NCBI GenBank assembly: GCA_944739405.2
Contig: OX123192.2
Span: forward strand, 46,552,486-46,616,485
DNA: 64,000 bases
Source of the DNA: Euclidia mi
Taxonomy: Eukaryota > Arthropoda > Insecta > Lepidoptera > Erebidae
Direction: 5' to 3'
The notes under the pieces are model-generated. The model was given only the letters and a program-made list of their open reading frames with translations, was not told the origin of the DNA and ran no database searches. Below, piece by piece: positions 23,170-35,374 of the stretch; the stretch's first letter is position 1, and the number at the start of each line of letters is the position of its first letter. Both the position numbers and the translations under genes were made by a program.

Positions 23170-23316
23170 TAGGTTGCAGACTAGCGTTTTATACGTGCGT
23201 ATAAGCTCGTTTTTGGAAGCTCATGTACCAAAAGGCGCGTATAGGCGCGTCTTTTGGCACAAGCGCAACTTACGAGCGTTGACGCGCTTGTAAGCTCGTA
23301 TAAGCGCGAGCACTAG
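23170..23316. repeat. GC-rich foldback (probable half MITE)
   Basis: It begins 'ggttgcagactagcgtttta' and contains repeated 'gcgtataagctcg'/'cgagcttac' blocks in both orientations. It ends abruptly at the tail of the CR1-like element, so only one arm is preserved here. I did not find the matching end. Confidence 0.4.
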
Positions 23317-23828
23317 ATTCAAATTCAAATTCAAACTCATTTATTCATATAGGTTACAAAAGCAACACTAATGAACGTCAATTCTTTTTTTTACAACCAG
23401 GTTCGGGATGGTAGGGCTATGAGAAGAACCTGGAAGAAACTCATGCCACTCTTTTTTAAATTAGAATCCTAATCTTACAATTTGTGGTACCATGATTGCT
23501 GACACAGCCAAAACTTTGCGACACTGATTAGAATTAAATGGATATGAAAAAAAAATGTGAATAGTACAACAACAAAACACTATAGCGACAGCAGTATAGA
23601 TGTATCAGCAACCAATAGATTAAAGAATTTTGTAAAGGTGACAAGTGAACAATGATTAGATCAGGGATAAAAACTGATATACTAGATTCAACAAATCATA
23701 AAAAATATACAAACCCTGCAAACATTATCAGTGTTCACAAGGCACCTCCACTTAACATGTTACTAATTAAGAAGAGAGTATTTTAAACAGTCATAAAAAG
23801 AACAATAATGGTGAATTTAAAAAAGCAA

Positions 23829-25304
23829 CTAGACCCATGATGTCTTGTCATCTAGAAATTCTTTAATAGTGTAATAACCCCTTTTTAACCCTTAGCTGGT
23901 TTCGCTAAAAAAGGCAACGTAAGTGGTATAGGGGTCAAAATTGACCCTAGATATTAGTACACAGTAATATAAAATGATACAACTGTACATTATAAATTTT
24001 CTTTTTATTTAGGAAAAAAGGACTTACAATGTAATGTTTTATTAAATTTGTATCATGTTTTAACAAGAGATCACATATTTAATAAATAAAACAGGTAGTA
24101 TCTTCTTATTTGACAAGACTCTACTTTAGGTATTCTTATTTATATATAAAAAGAAAAATAATACAAGAAAACATTTTGTATTTGTTTTTGTATATAACTA
24201 ATATAATAAAAAATAGGAACTTCCTATGAGATCACGAATAATAAAAAAAATGACAATCTAAAACAATTAATCTATTTGTTCCTCACAAACGCTGATCATT
24301 GTCTGGTTACAAGCAGCTATTGTGGCGTCCTGAATTAATTCGGAGCTAGATTCTTCTTTTTGGTCTTCCAAAAGCTGTGAGATTTCACCGTCACGTAAAA
24401 ATTATATATAAATTAAGTATAAAATAGTGAAACATTATGACATGAATCATACAAGAAAATGTACACTTCCGGTATCAGGGTCAAATTTGACCCCAGCAGT
24501 GTACATATCTCTGTTCTCAGTAGCAGTTAAGTGACGCGCGTCCGTCACCCACCGCACTCCGCGGCGTAATGAGATTACCTCGATGCGCAAGAGTGTAGGT
24601 GCTTTTACTGAAAAGGTGTGATTAAAAATATGAAGCTTTGGGGTCAATTTTGACCCCGATACCATTTAAGGGTTAAAAGAAAATTCCTTGTAGTGGTTTT
24701 AAATTTGTGCAGAGGTAAATTCATTATTTTCAGAGGTAATTTGTTGAGGAATTGTATACCGAGTCCCGCAAATGAGTTATGAACTTTATGTAGACGGTAG
24801 TTAGTGCCCACTAGTTTATGTTTATTCCTTGTGTTCACTTTGTGCAAGTCACTATTTTTACGGTAAAGTGTTAAGCTTTTCTTAACGTACATTAAATAAG
24901 CAAATATATACTGCGATGCAACTGTAAATATTTCTACTTCTTTAAGTTTATCTCGTAAAGAATCTCTAGCACCTAACTTATATATTGCGCATATGGCCAT
25001 CTTTTGAATAACAAAAATTGTCCGAATATCGGCCGCCTTACCCCATAATAGTATCCCGTAAGACATTACACTGTGAAAGTAACTAAAGTAAACTAGTCTA
25101 GCAGTATCTACGTCTGTGAATTGTCGAACTTTCCTAACTGCAAATGCTGTAGAACTAAGTTTGACTGCCAGACAGGATATTTGGGCGCCCCACTGAAGCT
25201 TACAATCTAAAGTTAAACCAAAAAATACAGTTGAATCAACTAGGTTAATTGTTTTGTTATTTAAAGTTATATTAGTAAGAACATTTTTGACATTTGGCAA
25301 AGTG
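23829..25304 (-). pseudogene. CR1-like #2 ORF2, C-terminal end (split by a TTAA element)
   Basis: The RT thumb and tail region of ORF2. From 25300 it reads NLVDSTVFFGLTLDCKLQWG, RQFTDVDTARLVYFSYFHSV and, further on, LHKFKTTTRNFLL. It is then cut at a TTAA site (24673-24676). The last codons lie beyond the insertion at 23829-23884 and read GYYTIKEFLDDKTSWV, matching YYNLNEYLNDKCAWK in the sister element at 44.4 kb. The split frame is otherwise open. It is nonfunctional here because of the two insertions. Confidence 0.8.
23889..24672. mobile_element. piggyBac-like non-autonomous element (784 bp)
   Basis: TTAA target duplications lie at 23885-23888 and 24673-24676. The ends are CCCTTA...TAAGGG, the piggyBac pattern. 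Internally it has three copies of a palindrome-like motif, GGGGTCAAAATTGACCC, at 23931, 24478 and 24640. No transposase ORF is present, so it would need a transposase from elsewhere. Confidence 0.8.
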
Positions 25305-25308
25305 AATT

Positions 25309-25657
25309 TGTAACATTTATTAGGTGTGGGTACCTATATGCCTGTAGAGTTACGTAGTAGATATGTGTAATGGAGAGAAATTAAATACTATTTGTTGGTT
25401 ACAAGATATTATATTCGGAAGCGTTACACAATATAACCCGGTAGCAACTAGATTAGAGCTAAGTTTAAGACTCAGGGCAGGGTAGGCAGGCAGGCTGACG
25501 AGGCTTCGGTGCTCCTGGACAGGAAGAGCACTTAACTGAGGCAGCGTCCAGGATCCAACAGGGCGATTCGCTGTCGCGCCGCGGTATTTATGTGCCGCAG
25601 GTAAGCAAGGCGGCCAGTCAGAAGTAGTGGGGGTACCGCGACGACTCCCACGTCACA
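25309..25657 (-). repeat. Gypsy 3' LTR
   Basis: It is nearly identical to 31363-31717, with about ten substitutions and short indels by eye. A purine-rich tract, AAAGGGGCGAGTG on the minus strand (to 25658), precedes it and fits a polypurine tract. Confidence 0.9.
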
Positions 25658-26526
25658 CACTCGCCCCTTTAGGCTGGAATTTTTCCTGGGGGAAAAATTC
25701 CCTGGTCCCCTGCCGCCGACAGCGCCTGGAACAGAGAAGGAGAAGTGGTGACAGTCTTTAAGTGTCAAACACCACCTAAAATAAATTTGGTTATGTATAA
25801 CCCCAACCATTCATACATCACGCATTCAATGGACCACTTTAACAACAAAAAAAAATCCTTCATATCTCGCACACATGCCAGACACACTCACAACCAGTGC
25901 ACTAGCTATCATTCAAATCAATCCGGTTCCTGCTTGAATGCAAAACACGTCGAGGATTACACATAAGCATAACTGAGATAGTCTTGAATAAACAGTTAAT
26001 ATTTATTAGTGACACTTCAAAACAATAGTTTAGAATTCTTATATATAAGTTAAGTTAAATAAAATACAAAAGAGCTGCTCAGTTTATGGAATATCTGTTA
26101 TAATATTACTGCATAAAACAATTAAAACAAAAAGGTCAACGCGACAACAAAAGAGTGAGTGACAGGTCATAAAAGTCAACGCAGGTAGTCGAGACGAATG
26201 TAGACGAGAGTAAGCCTTAATAATATGTGCGCGGGTTAAGGTATTATTTAGAAAGCGTGCTAGCGGCTCTCTAAATAGAATGGGTTAATATTAATATCTC
26301 CGAGCATACTTTATAACGTAAACAAGGTGATTAGCACAACAAATAGATTCAAGAAACTTCGAACCCGTGAGACGCAGTTGATTACAGTTTTAACCACTGA
26401 GTCAAAACAAAAAAAGATTTTAAAGATAGAAAAATTCGGTATTACTATAACGATCATTATGGACTGTGTGTGAGCAGAAGTAATTATAACAAAAATTTGG
26501 CGAGTTTTTTTTTATAGGATTAATAA
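25658..26526 (-). other. Gypsy non-coding 3' region
   Basis: About 870 bp between the integrase end and the 3' LTR. It has only short frames without domain signatures, plus the polypurine tract next to the LTR. Confidence 0.6.
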
Positions 26527-27768
26527 TTATTGTTTGTAATTAATTAATTTTAAATCTTTAATATGCCATTCGCCAACTGGCTTGCCAGTCATATCAGACA
26601 ATTTGTAAACTAAAGGAGACTTTTTAGCTACAACTTTGCATTTAATAAATTTAGGAGCGAGTTTCTTATTGAAATATCTGTCTTTGTCGCTTAAATAGTA
26701 AGTACGCCGCCACACAATATTGCCGACATTGAATTAGGCCGGTTTACGACGAAGATTATAAGAATTACAATTACGTTGATGAGTGGCTATCAAAGCGGCC
26801 TGTAACTTTTCGAAGACAGGAGACAAATGGCCGAGGGCCTCCGCATATGTATCACGCGGTTCGAAGACAATATTAGGGTCAGATTTGTTGACCACATAGT
26901 GTGACCCGCAAGTAGCTAATTCACGACCAAAGACCAGAAAAGATGGAGAATAGCCAGTTACCTCGTTTACTGCGCAATTTATTGCAAACTGAATCTTAGG
27001 AACGACTAGATCCCAAACGCGCTGATCTCGTTCGATAAAAGTAGAAATAGCCGTCATAATAGTTTTATTATAACGCTCGACTGAGTTTACATGGGGTGTA
27101 TACAGCGGCGTATAATGCAAATAAAGGATTTTATATTTAGTTATCAAATTTTTAAATGTAGTACTAATAAATTGCTTACCATTATCGAGAACAATAGTTG
27201 ACGGAATACCATGGACTAAAAAAACATTTTCTTCTAAAATTTTAGTAATTATTTCGGCAGTAGCTCGTTTAATGGGAAAAAGCATACAATATTTGGAAAA
27301 ACAACAAGAAACAACAAAAATAAAATTATTTAGCCTTCTAGAAGTAGGTAGTGGACCAAGTAGATCAATGCTTAACATCTGGAATGGTTTATAACAAGAC
27401 TTAGATCTACCCATAAATCACAAGGTTGAATGGTATTGATGTTTGTGAGCTATACAAACATCACACGAATTCATAGCCTTAACAACGTCGGAATACATAT
27501 TCGGCCAGTAATAATTTAATGCCAAGCGCTTGTAGGTTTTAAAAATACCTAGGTGACCAGCCGTGGGCAGCGAATGGTTCTCAGCAATAATATTAGATCT
27601 TTGTTCAGACAGAATAACCTCTTTCCATTGAAAATCTCGAGTTAAAGGATTTAGACACTTTTTAAAACGATACAATTTATTATTATTAATTTGGTAGTCC
27701 ACAAAATATGTGGGATTGTTTAGACAACCTTTATACATGTTTAGATACCACGAGTCGTTAGTAGACAT
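26527..27768 (-). pseudogene. Gypsy integrase (broken)
   Basis: The enzyme would insert the cDNA into the genome. The N-terminal zinc domain is seen at 27418-27768 with H in HSLPTAGHLGIFKTYKR and CDVCIAHKHQ. The catalytic core is at 26734-27414, with the first Asp in MLSIDLLGPLPTS, the second in IVLDNGKQF and Glu in YTPHVNSVERYNK. The C-terminal part, WRRTYYLSDKDRYFNKKLAP, continues at 26527-26715 after an in-frame stop near 26735. A frame break also separates zinc domain and core near 27415. Catalytic residues are intact despite the breaks. Confidence 0.85.
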
Positions 27769-27782
27769 TGGGAGTGTTAGGT

Positions 27783-28130
27783 TTAAATTATGAGTAATGT
27801 CATTATCATTGATAATGGCTGAAACGGGAACAGAACGAGGTCGGGCAATATGTTGTCTGAACCACGACGATGTCGAAAAAATAATACAGCGAGTGCCTCG
27901 CGCTCAGTAGACTTACTGAAATAGGCTATGATTTTTTCTTCGCTCTTCAAAACCTGGCAGAGGACAGCGCCTACGCCGTAGTCGCTGGCGTCCGTGTGTA
28001 TCTCAAAAGGTTTGGAGTAGTCCGGACAAGATAAAATAGAAGGAGAGGACAAGCAGTCTTTAAATTTGATAAAAGCCTGGTCCGCCTCTTTAGACCAACA
28101 AAAAGGGTTGAGAGGTTAATTTGTTTAGAG
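27783..28130 (-). pseudogene. Gypsy RNase H (frameshifted)
   Basis: It starts right after the RT and reads PFEIHTDASDYGVGAVLCQV with the first catalytic Asp, then AYFSKSTEREALAVL, which carries the Glu. The frame is lost after about residue 55, where expected RNase H sequence degenerates, so the domain is damaged. Confidence 0.75.
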
Positions 28131-29088
28131 GTGACGATATACGACTAAAATTTGGAATAAATCGCCTATACCATGAAGCCACGCCCAGAAAACGACGTAG
28201 TTCCTTTTTATTAGAAGGGGTAGGGTAATTAATTATGGCATCAATTTTATCTGGATCTGCATGGAGACCTTGCGAATCGACAACGTAACCTAAATATTTT
28301 ATTTTATCCCGAAAGAAATTACACTTATCTAAGTTTATAGTGAGATTTGCCATTTTAAATTTTTCGAAAATACGTAATAAAAGCGTAATATGTTCTTCAA
28401 ACGTTGACGATATACATACAATGTCGTCGATAAAACAGAAGACCTTGTTTTCAAATTCAGGACCGTAAAACAAAGTGTCGACTAAACGTTGCTGAGTTGC
28501 AGGTGCGTTTTTTAGACCAAACGCCATCCTTTTAAAATGAAACGTGCCACGAGTGGGTACATAGAAAGCGGTCTTGAAACGATCCTCCTCTTTAATTAAC
28601 GTCTGCCAGAAACATTTAGAAATATCTAAACTAGATAGGTATTTAGCGTCTCTCAAGTTATCTAGAATTTCCGAAATGTAGGGCAAATTATAAGCATCTT
28701 TTCTAGTAACAGAATTCACTTTACGACTATCTAAGCGAAATCTTAGTTCGCCGTTGTTTTTAGGGGTTAGAATTACCGGGTTAGACCAAAGACTTTCAGA
28801 GGGTTCTACGACATCTTCCTTCAACATTTCGTCTAGTTGTTGTATCAAAATGCGTTGTTTTTCCGGAGACATACGATAATAACGCTGACGAATAGGTGGG
28901 CTATCGCCTGTGTCAATAGAGTGAGTAATGAGAGTTGTACAACCGAGACCCCGCTTTTTATCTATAATCGGAAAATTTAGAAATAATGTTATCAGCGGCA
29001 GCTCTCTGTTCAATAGATAAATTATTATAAGACACAAGGTGCGGTGAGTCATCGGTCTGCAGCTCAGTAACTTGTAAATCAGTTTCAT
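28090..29088 (-). pseudogene. Gypsy reverse transcriptase
   Basis: A long RT reading frame with the family motifs in order: EKQRILIQQLDEMLKEDVVE, PVILTPKNNGELRFRLDSRK, YLSSLDISKCFWQ (first catalytic Asp), FKRMAFGLKNAPATQQRLVD, then CFIDDIVC as the YxDD box with Phe in place of Tyr, and KIKYLGYVVD. The thumb reads KKELRRFLGVASWYRRFIPN. The domain itself has no break over about 280 residues. It starts in a different frame from the protease, so it is expressed, if at all, only through a frameshift. Confidence 0.9.
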
Positions 29089-29374
29089 TCAATAACAACA
29101 CCGACTCTAAATGGTTAGGAAATAAATTAAAAATTCGCCAAAAATCCAAACCGAGAATTAAACTATTTTTAATCCCTGGCACTAGATGAAAATTTAGGGA
29201 AACTGTTTTATTTTGAAATTCAATAGGAAGAGAGATAGACCCTAAAGAACACAATTTTTCACCACCAGCAGTTACCAAACTCAAAGGCTGAGAACAATCC
29301 AACTGATAATCATTATTTAAAAAGAAATTATGAGAATTGTTACCCAATATTGTAACAAATGAGCCAGAATCCAA
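28958..29374 (-). pseudogene. Gypsy protease region
   Basis: It begins MDSGSFVTILGNN, an aspartic protease active site of the D-S-G type, and later has LILGLDFWR, the second conserved protease strand. The upstream join to the zinc-knuckle region is out of frame. Residues after about 100 run in an alternative frame overlapping the RT start. Confidence 0.75.
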
Positions 29375-29579
29375 CAGGCCGACTACAGGTTTACCATTAA
29401 CAATAACAGAAATATAAGGCGAGTATTCTATATTAGAATTGCGGATTGAGGATAGACTATAACAGTTAAATTTTTTTTAGATAATTTAACCAATTATTCC
29501 ACTCAGTTTTATTGAAATTATTTGATTTATTTATTCCCGAATCCTCGCTTATTAGTTTTTTGGTTTATTAGTTTAAGGA

Positions 29580-30861
29580 TTACACTTAGGACAATCAGAC
29601 ACACGAAAACCTTTTAGACAGCATTTAAAACAAATTAAAAAGTGTGGTTGGCGACAATTATGCAAACTATGAGAATTGGATCGACACCTGGGACAGAACC
29701 GGTTGTCGTTTTTATTAGTGGTGGGTAAGTTGATAGCGTTTATCTTGGTGGAGCGTTAAAGTTTTTATGATAATTATTATAATAATTTATTGGTTTGTTA
29801 TTAGAAAAATTAGGTTTTTGAGGTTGGTGAGCAAACTCGGGTAACAAGATATTGGGTGTGGCTTTGGAAGATTCCCGATGATCTTTAGTTCGTTTATGAA
29901 AGGTCTTAAATTCACGACAGACACTAACGAGACTAGGGATATCGGCCACCTTAGCCGTTAAAATAGTTTGATTGTAACATGGCAGGACATTACGCAACAA
30001 AATATCTAATCTTTCAGACTCACTAATAGGCACATTAAGACGAGAAAACATACCCTGCATTTTAGCAACAAAAAGTGTTATATTTTCGTCCTCCGCTTGA
30101 AGGCGAAACCTAATTTCGTTTAAAATTTTAAAATCATAGTCAGTCGGGCTAAAATCACGCTTCAAAAAACAACACAATTCACTCCAACTAGAAACCTGTT
30201 CTTTGAGCAAACGATACCAGAACAATGCATCGCCCGTAAATATCTCAAAAGCAAATAGTAACATTTTATTTTCGGGAATACACCTAGCCTGCATAAACTC
30301 ATTAATTTTTTCAATGAACCCGCGAACACAAGACTTGCCATTATATTTAAATTTAGCGAGTTCGGAAAACAATTTATGATTGTACTTAAAGTCGTCAGAA
30401 ACGACGGGGGTAGATACAGAGCAGTCTTTTTGTACTACGTGCGAAGTTGGTTCAGATGGACCCGACATCAAAGATTTAAAAATAGCTAACTGGTTGCGAT
30501 AATTGCTCGAAACTATCTCAGCCGAGTCCGTATCAGAAAGGCGGTCCAGATCCAGTCTATTCAATCTAAAATAAATATGATTGAGAATAGATTCTGTGCG
30601 CGAATAGAGGTTTTGGTCGAATTGTGATCTTAGGAGAGAAATATTATTAGTAACCCTGATTAAGGAGTTCCGGATAGCCGAAATTTCCTCTTCGGGGTCT
30701 AAATCCGTATCTAATATGGTTTCAGAGGGAATTTGGGACGCTAGTGTCGCTATTTGGTGACGCAAGTCGGCTACCGAGCCAGACTTGTCGCCTCCGCGAA
30801 TAATCAGTTCATAAACCAGCTCCGATTTTACTAAATGATTGAAGTTAATTTTAAAAGACAT
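29580..30861 (-). pseudogene. Gypsy gag with zinc knuckle
   Basis: The likely start is ATG at 30861 (MSFKINFNHL), since the 21 preceding codons look like translated leader. The capsid part reads VRGFIEKINEFMQARCIPEN, LFAFEIFTGDALFWYRLL and then FLKRDFSPTDYDF, typical of Gypsy capsids. After a frame break at about 29740 there is a nucleocapsid piece with CPRCRSNSHSLHNC (a good CCHC) and CFKCCLKGFRVSDC, whose His is replaced. Gag would form the particle that packages RNA. Confidence 0.8.
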
Positions 30862-31362
30862 TGCTAAGTTACTTAGAAAAAGATTGAATAGATAAAAGAT
30901 TAACCTAACAGCACCAAAAGTCACTCACACAGGGGTTATACTTATAATATAACAATAAATTAATTGGTAATGTAATTATGTTCACAGTGGGTCGTTTAAA
31001 GGAAAGATATATAAAATATGTAGCAAAGTAAACAAATTACGTTCGCAATGCGTAAGAATAACGTGAAGCGGAATCTACCCTCACATAAAAAATGTAATTG
31101 TACAATTAATATAATTCCCGAAACCGTTACTTAGTCTAACGAATTTGGGTTAGAAAAGAAGTTATAAAAGTACATAAGATGTGGCGCAAGCCTTTAGTCG
31201 ACTATCTTGCCTGAATAATGCGTTATAATTTAGCTAACACATTTAGAAAAAAAATCAACGACTTACCGACTGTGAACACACTTACACACAGAAAAACACA
31301 GAAAAAGGAAGCGACCAGAAGCCGAGTCAGATGCCTGAGCCCTTAAAACTGTTTGGCGCCAG

Positions 31363-31717
31363 TGTAACATTTATTAGGTGTGGGTACCTATATGCCTGTA
31401 GAGTTACGTAGTAGATAATATATGTGTAATGGAGAGAAATTAAATACTATTTGTTGGTTACAAGATATGATATTCGGAAGCGTTACACAATATAACCCGG
31501 TAGCAACTAGATTAGAGCTAAGTTTAAGACTCAGGGCAGGGTAGGCAGGTAGGCTGACGAGGCTTCGGTGCTCCTGGACAGGAAGAGCACTTAACTGAGG
31601 GAGAGGCCAGGATCCAAGAGGGTGATTCGCTGTCGCGCCGCGGTATTTATGTGCCGCAGGTAAGCGAGGCGGACAGTCAGAAGTAGTGGAGGGTACCGCG
31701 ACGACTCCCACGTCACA
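31363..31717 (-). repeat. Gypsy 5' LTR and adjacent primer-binding site
   Basis: On the minus strand the LTR ends TTACA at 31363. Two bases later comes TGGCGCCAAACAG (to about 31348), which starts TGG as a tRNA-complementary primer site should. I could not name the tRNA. The leader 30862-31360 has no gene. Confidence 0.8.
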
Positions 31718-31721
31718 AGTT

Positions 31722-33930
31722 TCACACATTTTGTTTTGCCAGAGTTGAGTAGCAAATTATTTGTCGTGAACCAATGCAGTACATGCGCAAGAGAATCATT
31801 TACGCTGTCAAAGTTATTTGTATTACGATCAACTTTAAAAATAAGTGAAGTATCGTCAGCAAAAAGAACAATATCACATAGATTTCTAACAAAGAATGGC
31901 AAGTCATTAATATATATTAAAAAAAGAAACGGACCAAGAATAGACCCCTGTGGAACGCCCATTCCCACTGGCAAACCTTGAGACCTACTTTCACTAACAT
32001 CTACATACTGAACTCTATCTCTAAGGTAACTGGCAACAAGATTGAGTGCGCTATCTCGAATACCATCATGTTCAACACAATCAAAAGCCTTTGACAAGTC
32101 GCAAAAAACACCAATGGCATCCTTCGAATTTTCCCAAGCGTTAAAAATATGTTTTAATAGAGTTACACCGGCATCAACGGTGGACCGATCCTTAGTGAAG
32201 CCATACTGCTCATTGTGCAATAAATTATTTAAGAAAAAGTGGTTCTCTAACTGATTCAAAATAACCTTTTCAAAAATTTTACTGATTGCAGGCAAGATAA
32301 AAATTGGCCGGAAGTTACTAGGGTCGCTCTTGGATCCTTTTTTGAAAAGTGGTACCTTGCTGTGTTTCATTAAATCAGGAAATACCCCTTTATCCACGCA
32401 TCTATTAAATATTGCAGCTAAATATGGAGCTATGCTTAAAATGATTTGGTGAACAAGTTTAACTGAAATACCCCATAAGTCAATAGATTTCTTAATATTG
32501 ATGGTCTTGAATGTCTTGAGGATGTCATTGGTGTCAATGTATTTAAAATTAAACAGCACATTACACTCATTCACATTGCCCCTAAATAATATCTCTGCTT
32601 TGCTTGGGCTTGAGTCTAAACACTTGGTTGTTTTCACTGGTATGTTTATGAAGAAGTTGTTAAAAGTCTGAGCAACATCAATTTTCTTTGTAACTATTTC
32701 TCCATTACATTTTAATTCATAGTTATTATCTACTAACTTAGCTCGACCAGTCTCACTGTTAAGAATGTTCCAAGTTGTTTTTATTTTGTTCTTGGATTCC
32801 TTTATTTTATTACTTATAAATATAGACTTAGCTGAAGCACATGCTCTCTTAAAACTTTTTGAGTAATTTCTTACGTCATATTCAATAAATGAAGGATTAA
32901 AATTCATACCATACAGATCATACATATTGTACTCATTTTTAATAACACCAAATAACCACTTATATAATTCATCTGGATCATCGTGAGTTAAGTCAATGCT
33001 GGCGATCTTAGCAGCAACATCATCACTAAAGCGATTAAGGCGAGCAGAGGTCATCGGCCTACATGTGATTTTTTGTACTGTAGGGGTTGTATTAGTTGGA
33101 ATTACAACTTTTTTTTCCACAGTGATCCGATGTCAAGTCACTCAAAACAGCTTTACTTAAGTACAAATAATTGCAAACAATATTATCTAAGCATGTAGAA
33201 GAATGTGAGGTAATTCTGGTTGGTTCAGAAAAAAAAAACATTCAAATTAAATAACGTAAATAAACTAACTAACCTAGTACAAGTTGATGATTGTTCTAAC
33301 AAGTTAACATTAAAATCACCACATACGATTATTGACTTCCTGCTGGAACTTAAGTGTTTTAAGACGTGCGCCATGATGCTTTCAAATTGGCTAAAGTCAC
33401 TTTGCGGTGGTCGGTATACACAGACTATGATGTGTTGCTCAAGTTCAACACAAGATATCTCAGTGGTGCGCTCGATAGAAAGTTCGGCTATGTCTTTTCG
33501 GTCTTTATATTTAATACTATTACAAACATATATGAGAGAGCCACCGCGAATGGCGTTCTTTCTTACGAATGCACTTATCACTGTATAAAATTCATTATTA
33601 AATATTAATTGGTCATCTCTTAACCAATGTTCCGTAATACATAATAATATATGCAACTTGTGTTTCTTTAAAAATAAATCTATCTCTAATTCTTTGCCAG
33701 ATAGGCCTTGTATGTTTTGATGAGCTAAGTTTAAAACACATGAATGCCTATTTGTTGTCTCATAGTTTAAACTACTTTAAACTAATAGATTTGTCAATAC
33801 TACTATTGGTATAACTATTATCTACCAAATTCCTAAGTACTCTAGTAGTACTAAGTTCACTATGTAAATTAAATGCTTATAATTTAGCAAGTTGTCGCCT
33901 ATATATAAAAGAGAGATACATAGTATCTTT
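31722..33930 (-). pseudogene. CR1-like #2 ORF2, endonuclease and RT (before the Gypsy insertion)
   Basis: It begins at about 33930 with the family start MYLSFIYRRQLAKL followed by a stop. The endonuclease reads ILLCITEHWLRDDQLIFNNE, CVYRPPQ, VCGDFNVNLL, then loses frame in a ten-A run (33229-33238). It resumes with RITSHSSTCLDNI. The RT from 33120 has SNFRPIFILPAISKIFEK, DLSKAFDCVEHD, VPQGSILGPFLFLIYINDLP and LFADDTSLIF (FADD box). It is cut at GKTKCVK by the Gypsy LTR. The frame runs on into LTR sequence, so the last residues of the long frame are not part of RT. Confidence 0.85.
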
Positions 33931-34064
33931 TGTTAAAAATAAATTACTAAAAAAATATTAGAGTCGAAAAACAAAATATAGTGACTATGACTACAAGTGC
34001 TATTATATAATAATGGATTAAATTTACCTATCTGGTTGTTTTCTTTATAAGATAAGTTATTGGA

Positions 34065-35315
34065 CTATGGTAATGCACAGACAATAAAATTGCACCCCAC
34101 TTTAGAACTTTGTACTATCATAATATCTGATAAAGCTAATAGTTCTTTCTTGGTAACTAGTAGGCTATCCCTATATAAAATTATAACTGTAGAATGTTTA
34201 TTTAGTCTAGCATACTTTAATTTATTAATTAACATAGACTTTCCTTCTCCTGGTGAACAAATATTTTGTATTGACCGATCAGTATAACTATTAATCAGGC
34301 TACCCATACTAATTCCTAATTGGTCAGAAAAAATTAAAACATTGTTATCTAAAACCTTATTATTTTCATTATGTAATAATGTGTCAGAACCTGAACCATG
34401 ACATGTTTTCGAAGGATATTCATCTTGAAAGTCACTATATAACTTGGTTGTACAATTAGGTGAAGCCTCCAACTTATGATTTGAACAATTTAAACAGTTA
34501 CTGTTGTTGGTCATAGAGAGCAGTTGTTTTAGATTTTCTCTACCATCTCTACTAATTTCATCATATTTCAATATATATTCCTGTGTTTCACTTTGATGAT
34601 CTATTATCAATTTATTGAGCTGTGCATTTAATGATGTGATTTGTGTTTGCAGCTCACATGTGTGTTGTTCATATTGTAATCGGCTACAGGCTAATTGCTC
34701 ATTACTATCCTTAAGCTTAGAAACTAATAACTCACTCTCTTTAACTAAATCATGGTTAATTTGTGCTAAATCTAAAATTTTCTTTGACCTCTTATAACCT
34801 AACTCAAGTCACTTTATTAATTTATTTAATTTTGTCAATTTCCTAAATTTACCATTTTACACTTTATATATAAAGTTACAATTACATTTAATAGATTTAA
34901 AAATATTTGCCTTTCCACCAATGACTTCAGAGAACAGATCCTGGTTTGCTGCGCTGCTTAGTGACTGAATGGATTCCTCCAAGGTTGTTATTTTGGATTG
35001 AGCTTCACTCAAGCTTGTTTTCAACTCCATGATGCGACTGAGCTGCCTCATATATGTATCATCGCAGCTACTATATGATCTGACTTCTTCCTGCAGTCTG
35101 TCCCGCTGGTCCAGAATGTCCATATGTTCTATGTGGAGTTCCGTCAATTGTGCTTCCAGTTGTGAGACTTTGTCATTAACATACTTAATTTCCTCTCCAC
35201 TGTCAATTCGTTCCTTTAACAGTTGACTATGAGCTGTCTTATATTTCTTGAGTTCCAGTAGTGCAATCTTCAACTTGTGCTCCGTTTCCTTTGCCAAAGC
35301 CTTACGGGTCATCAT
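34065..35315 (-). pseudogene. CR1-like #2 ORF1 (coiled coil plus SGNH-like domain, broken)
   Basis: The start is probably MMTRKALAKETEHKLK at 35315, matched by MMTRKATAKD in the sister element. A long coiled coil follows (LEAQLTELHIEHMDILDQRD and onward). The frame breaks between 34857 and 34610. The C-terminal part has FSDQLGISMGSLINS and ILYRDSLLVTKKELLALSD, aligned with the SGNH block I and block III regions, but the family GxND is replaced by YRDS. Catalysis is therefore doubtful. Confidence 0.75.
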
Positions 35316-35374
35316 AGAGTGTGTAGAAATATTTTGTACCCAAATTACCTTAAAACAAGAAAAAAACAGCGGAA

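Larger units (their letters stand above)
25309..31717 (-). mobile_element. Ty3/Gypsy LTR retrotransposon (6.4 kb), both LTRs present
   Basis: It is bounded by two LTRs of 349 and 355 bp that begin TGTAACATTT and end ACGTCACA on the plus strand. Flanks AATT (25305-25308) and AGTT (31718-31721) look like a 4-bp target duplication with one later change. It is inserted inside the CR1-like #2 RT. Coding order on the minus strand is gag, zinc knuckles, protease, RT, RNase H, integrase, with no env-like ORF seen. Several frame breaks make it inactive. Confidence 0.9.
23317..35360 (-). mobile_element. CR1-like #2, about 4.9 kb, split by two later insertions
   Basis: This is a minus-strand non-LTR element. 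Its 3' end carries three ATTCAA units (plus strand) at 23317-23334, and its 5' end is lost in the leader just upstream of ORF1 at about 35360. The parts in order are ORF1 N-half, ORF1 SGNH-like half, endonuclease, RT and a C-terminal tail. A Gypsy element (25309-31717) and a piggyBac-like element (23889-24672) interrupt ORF2. Removing both would leave a contiguous element closely related to the one at 43357-49578. At its 5' side it abuts a truncated BEL element. Confidence 0.75.

Noticed and set aside
24447..24665. 72-codon minus-strand frame inside the TTAA element
   Set aside because: It spans palindromic transposon ends and shows no transposase motifs.
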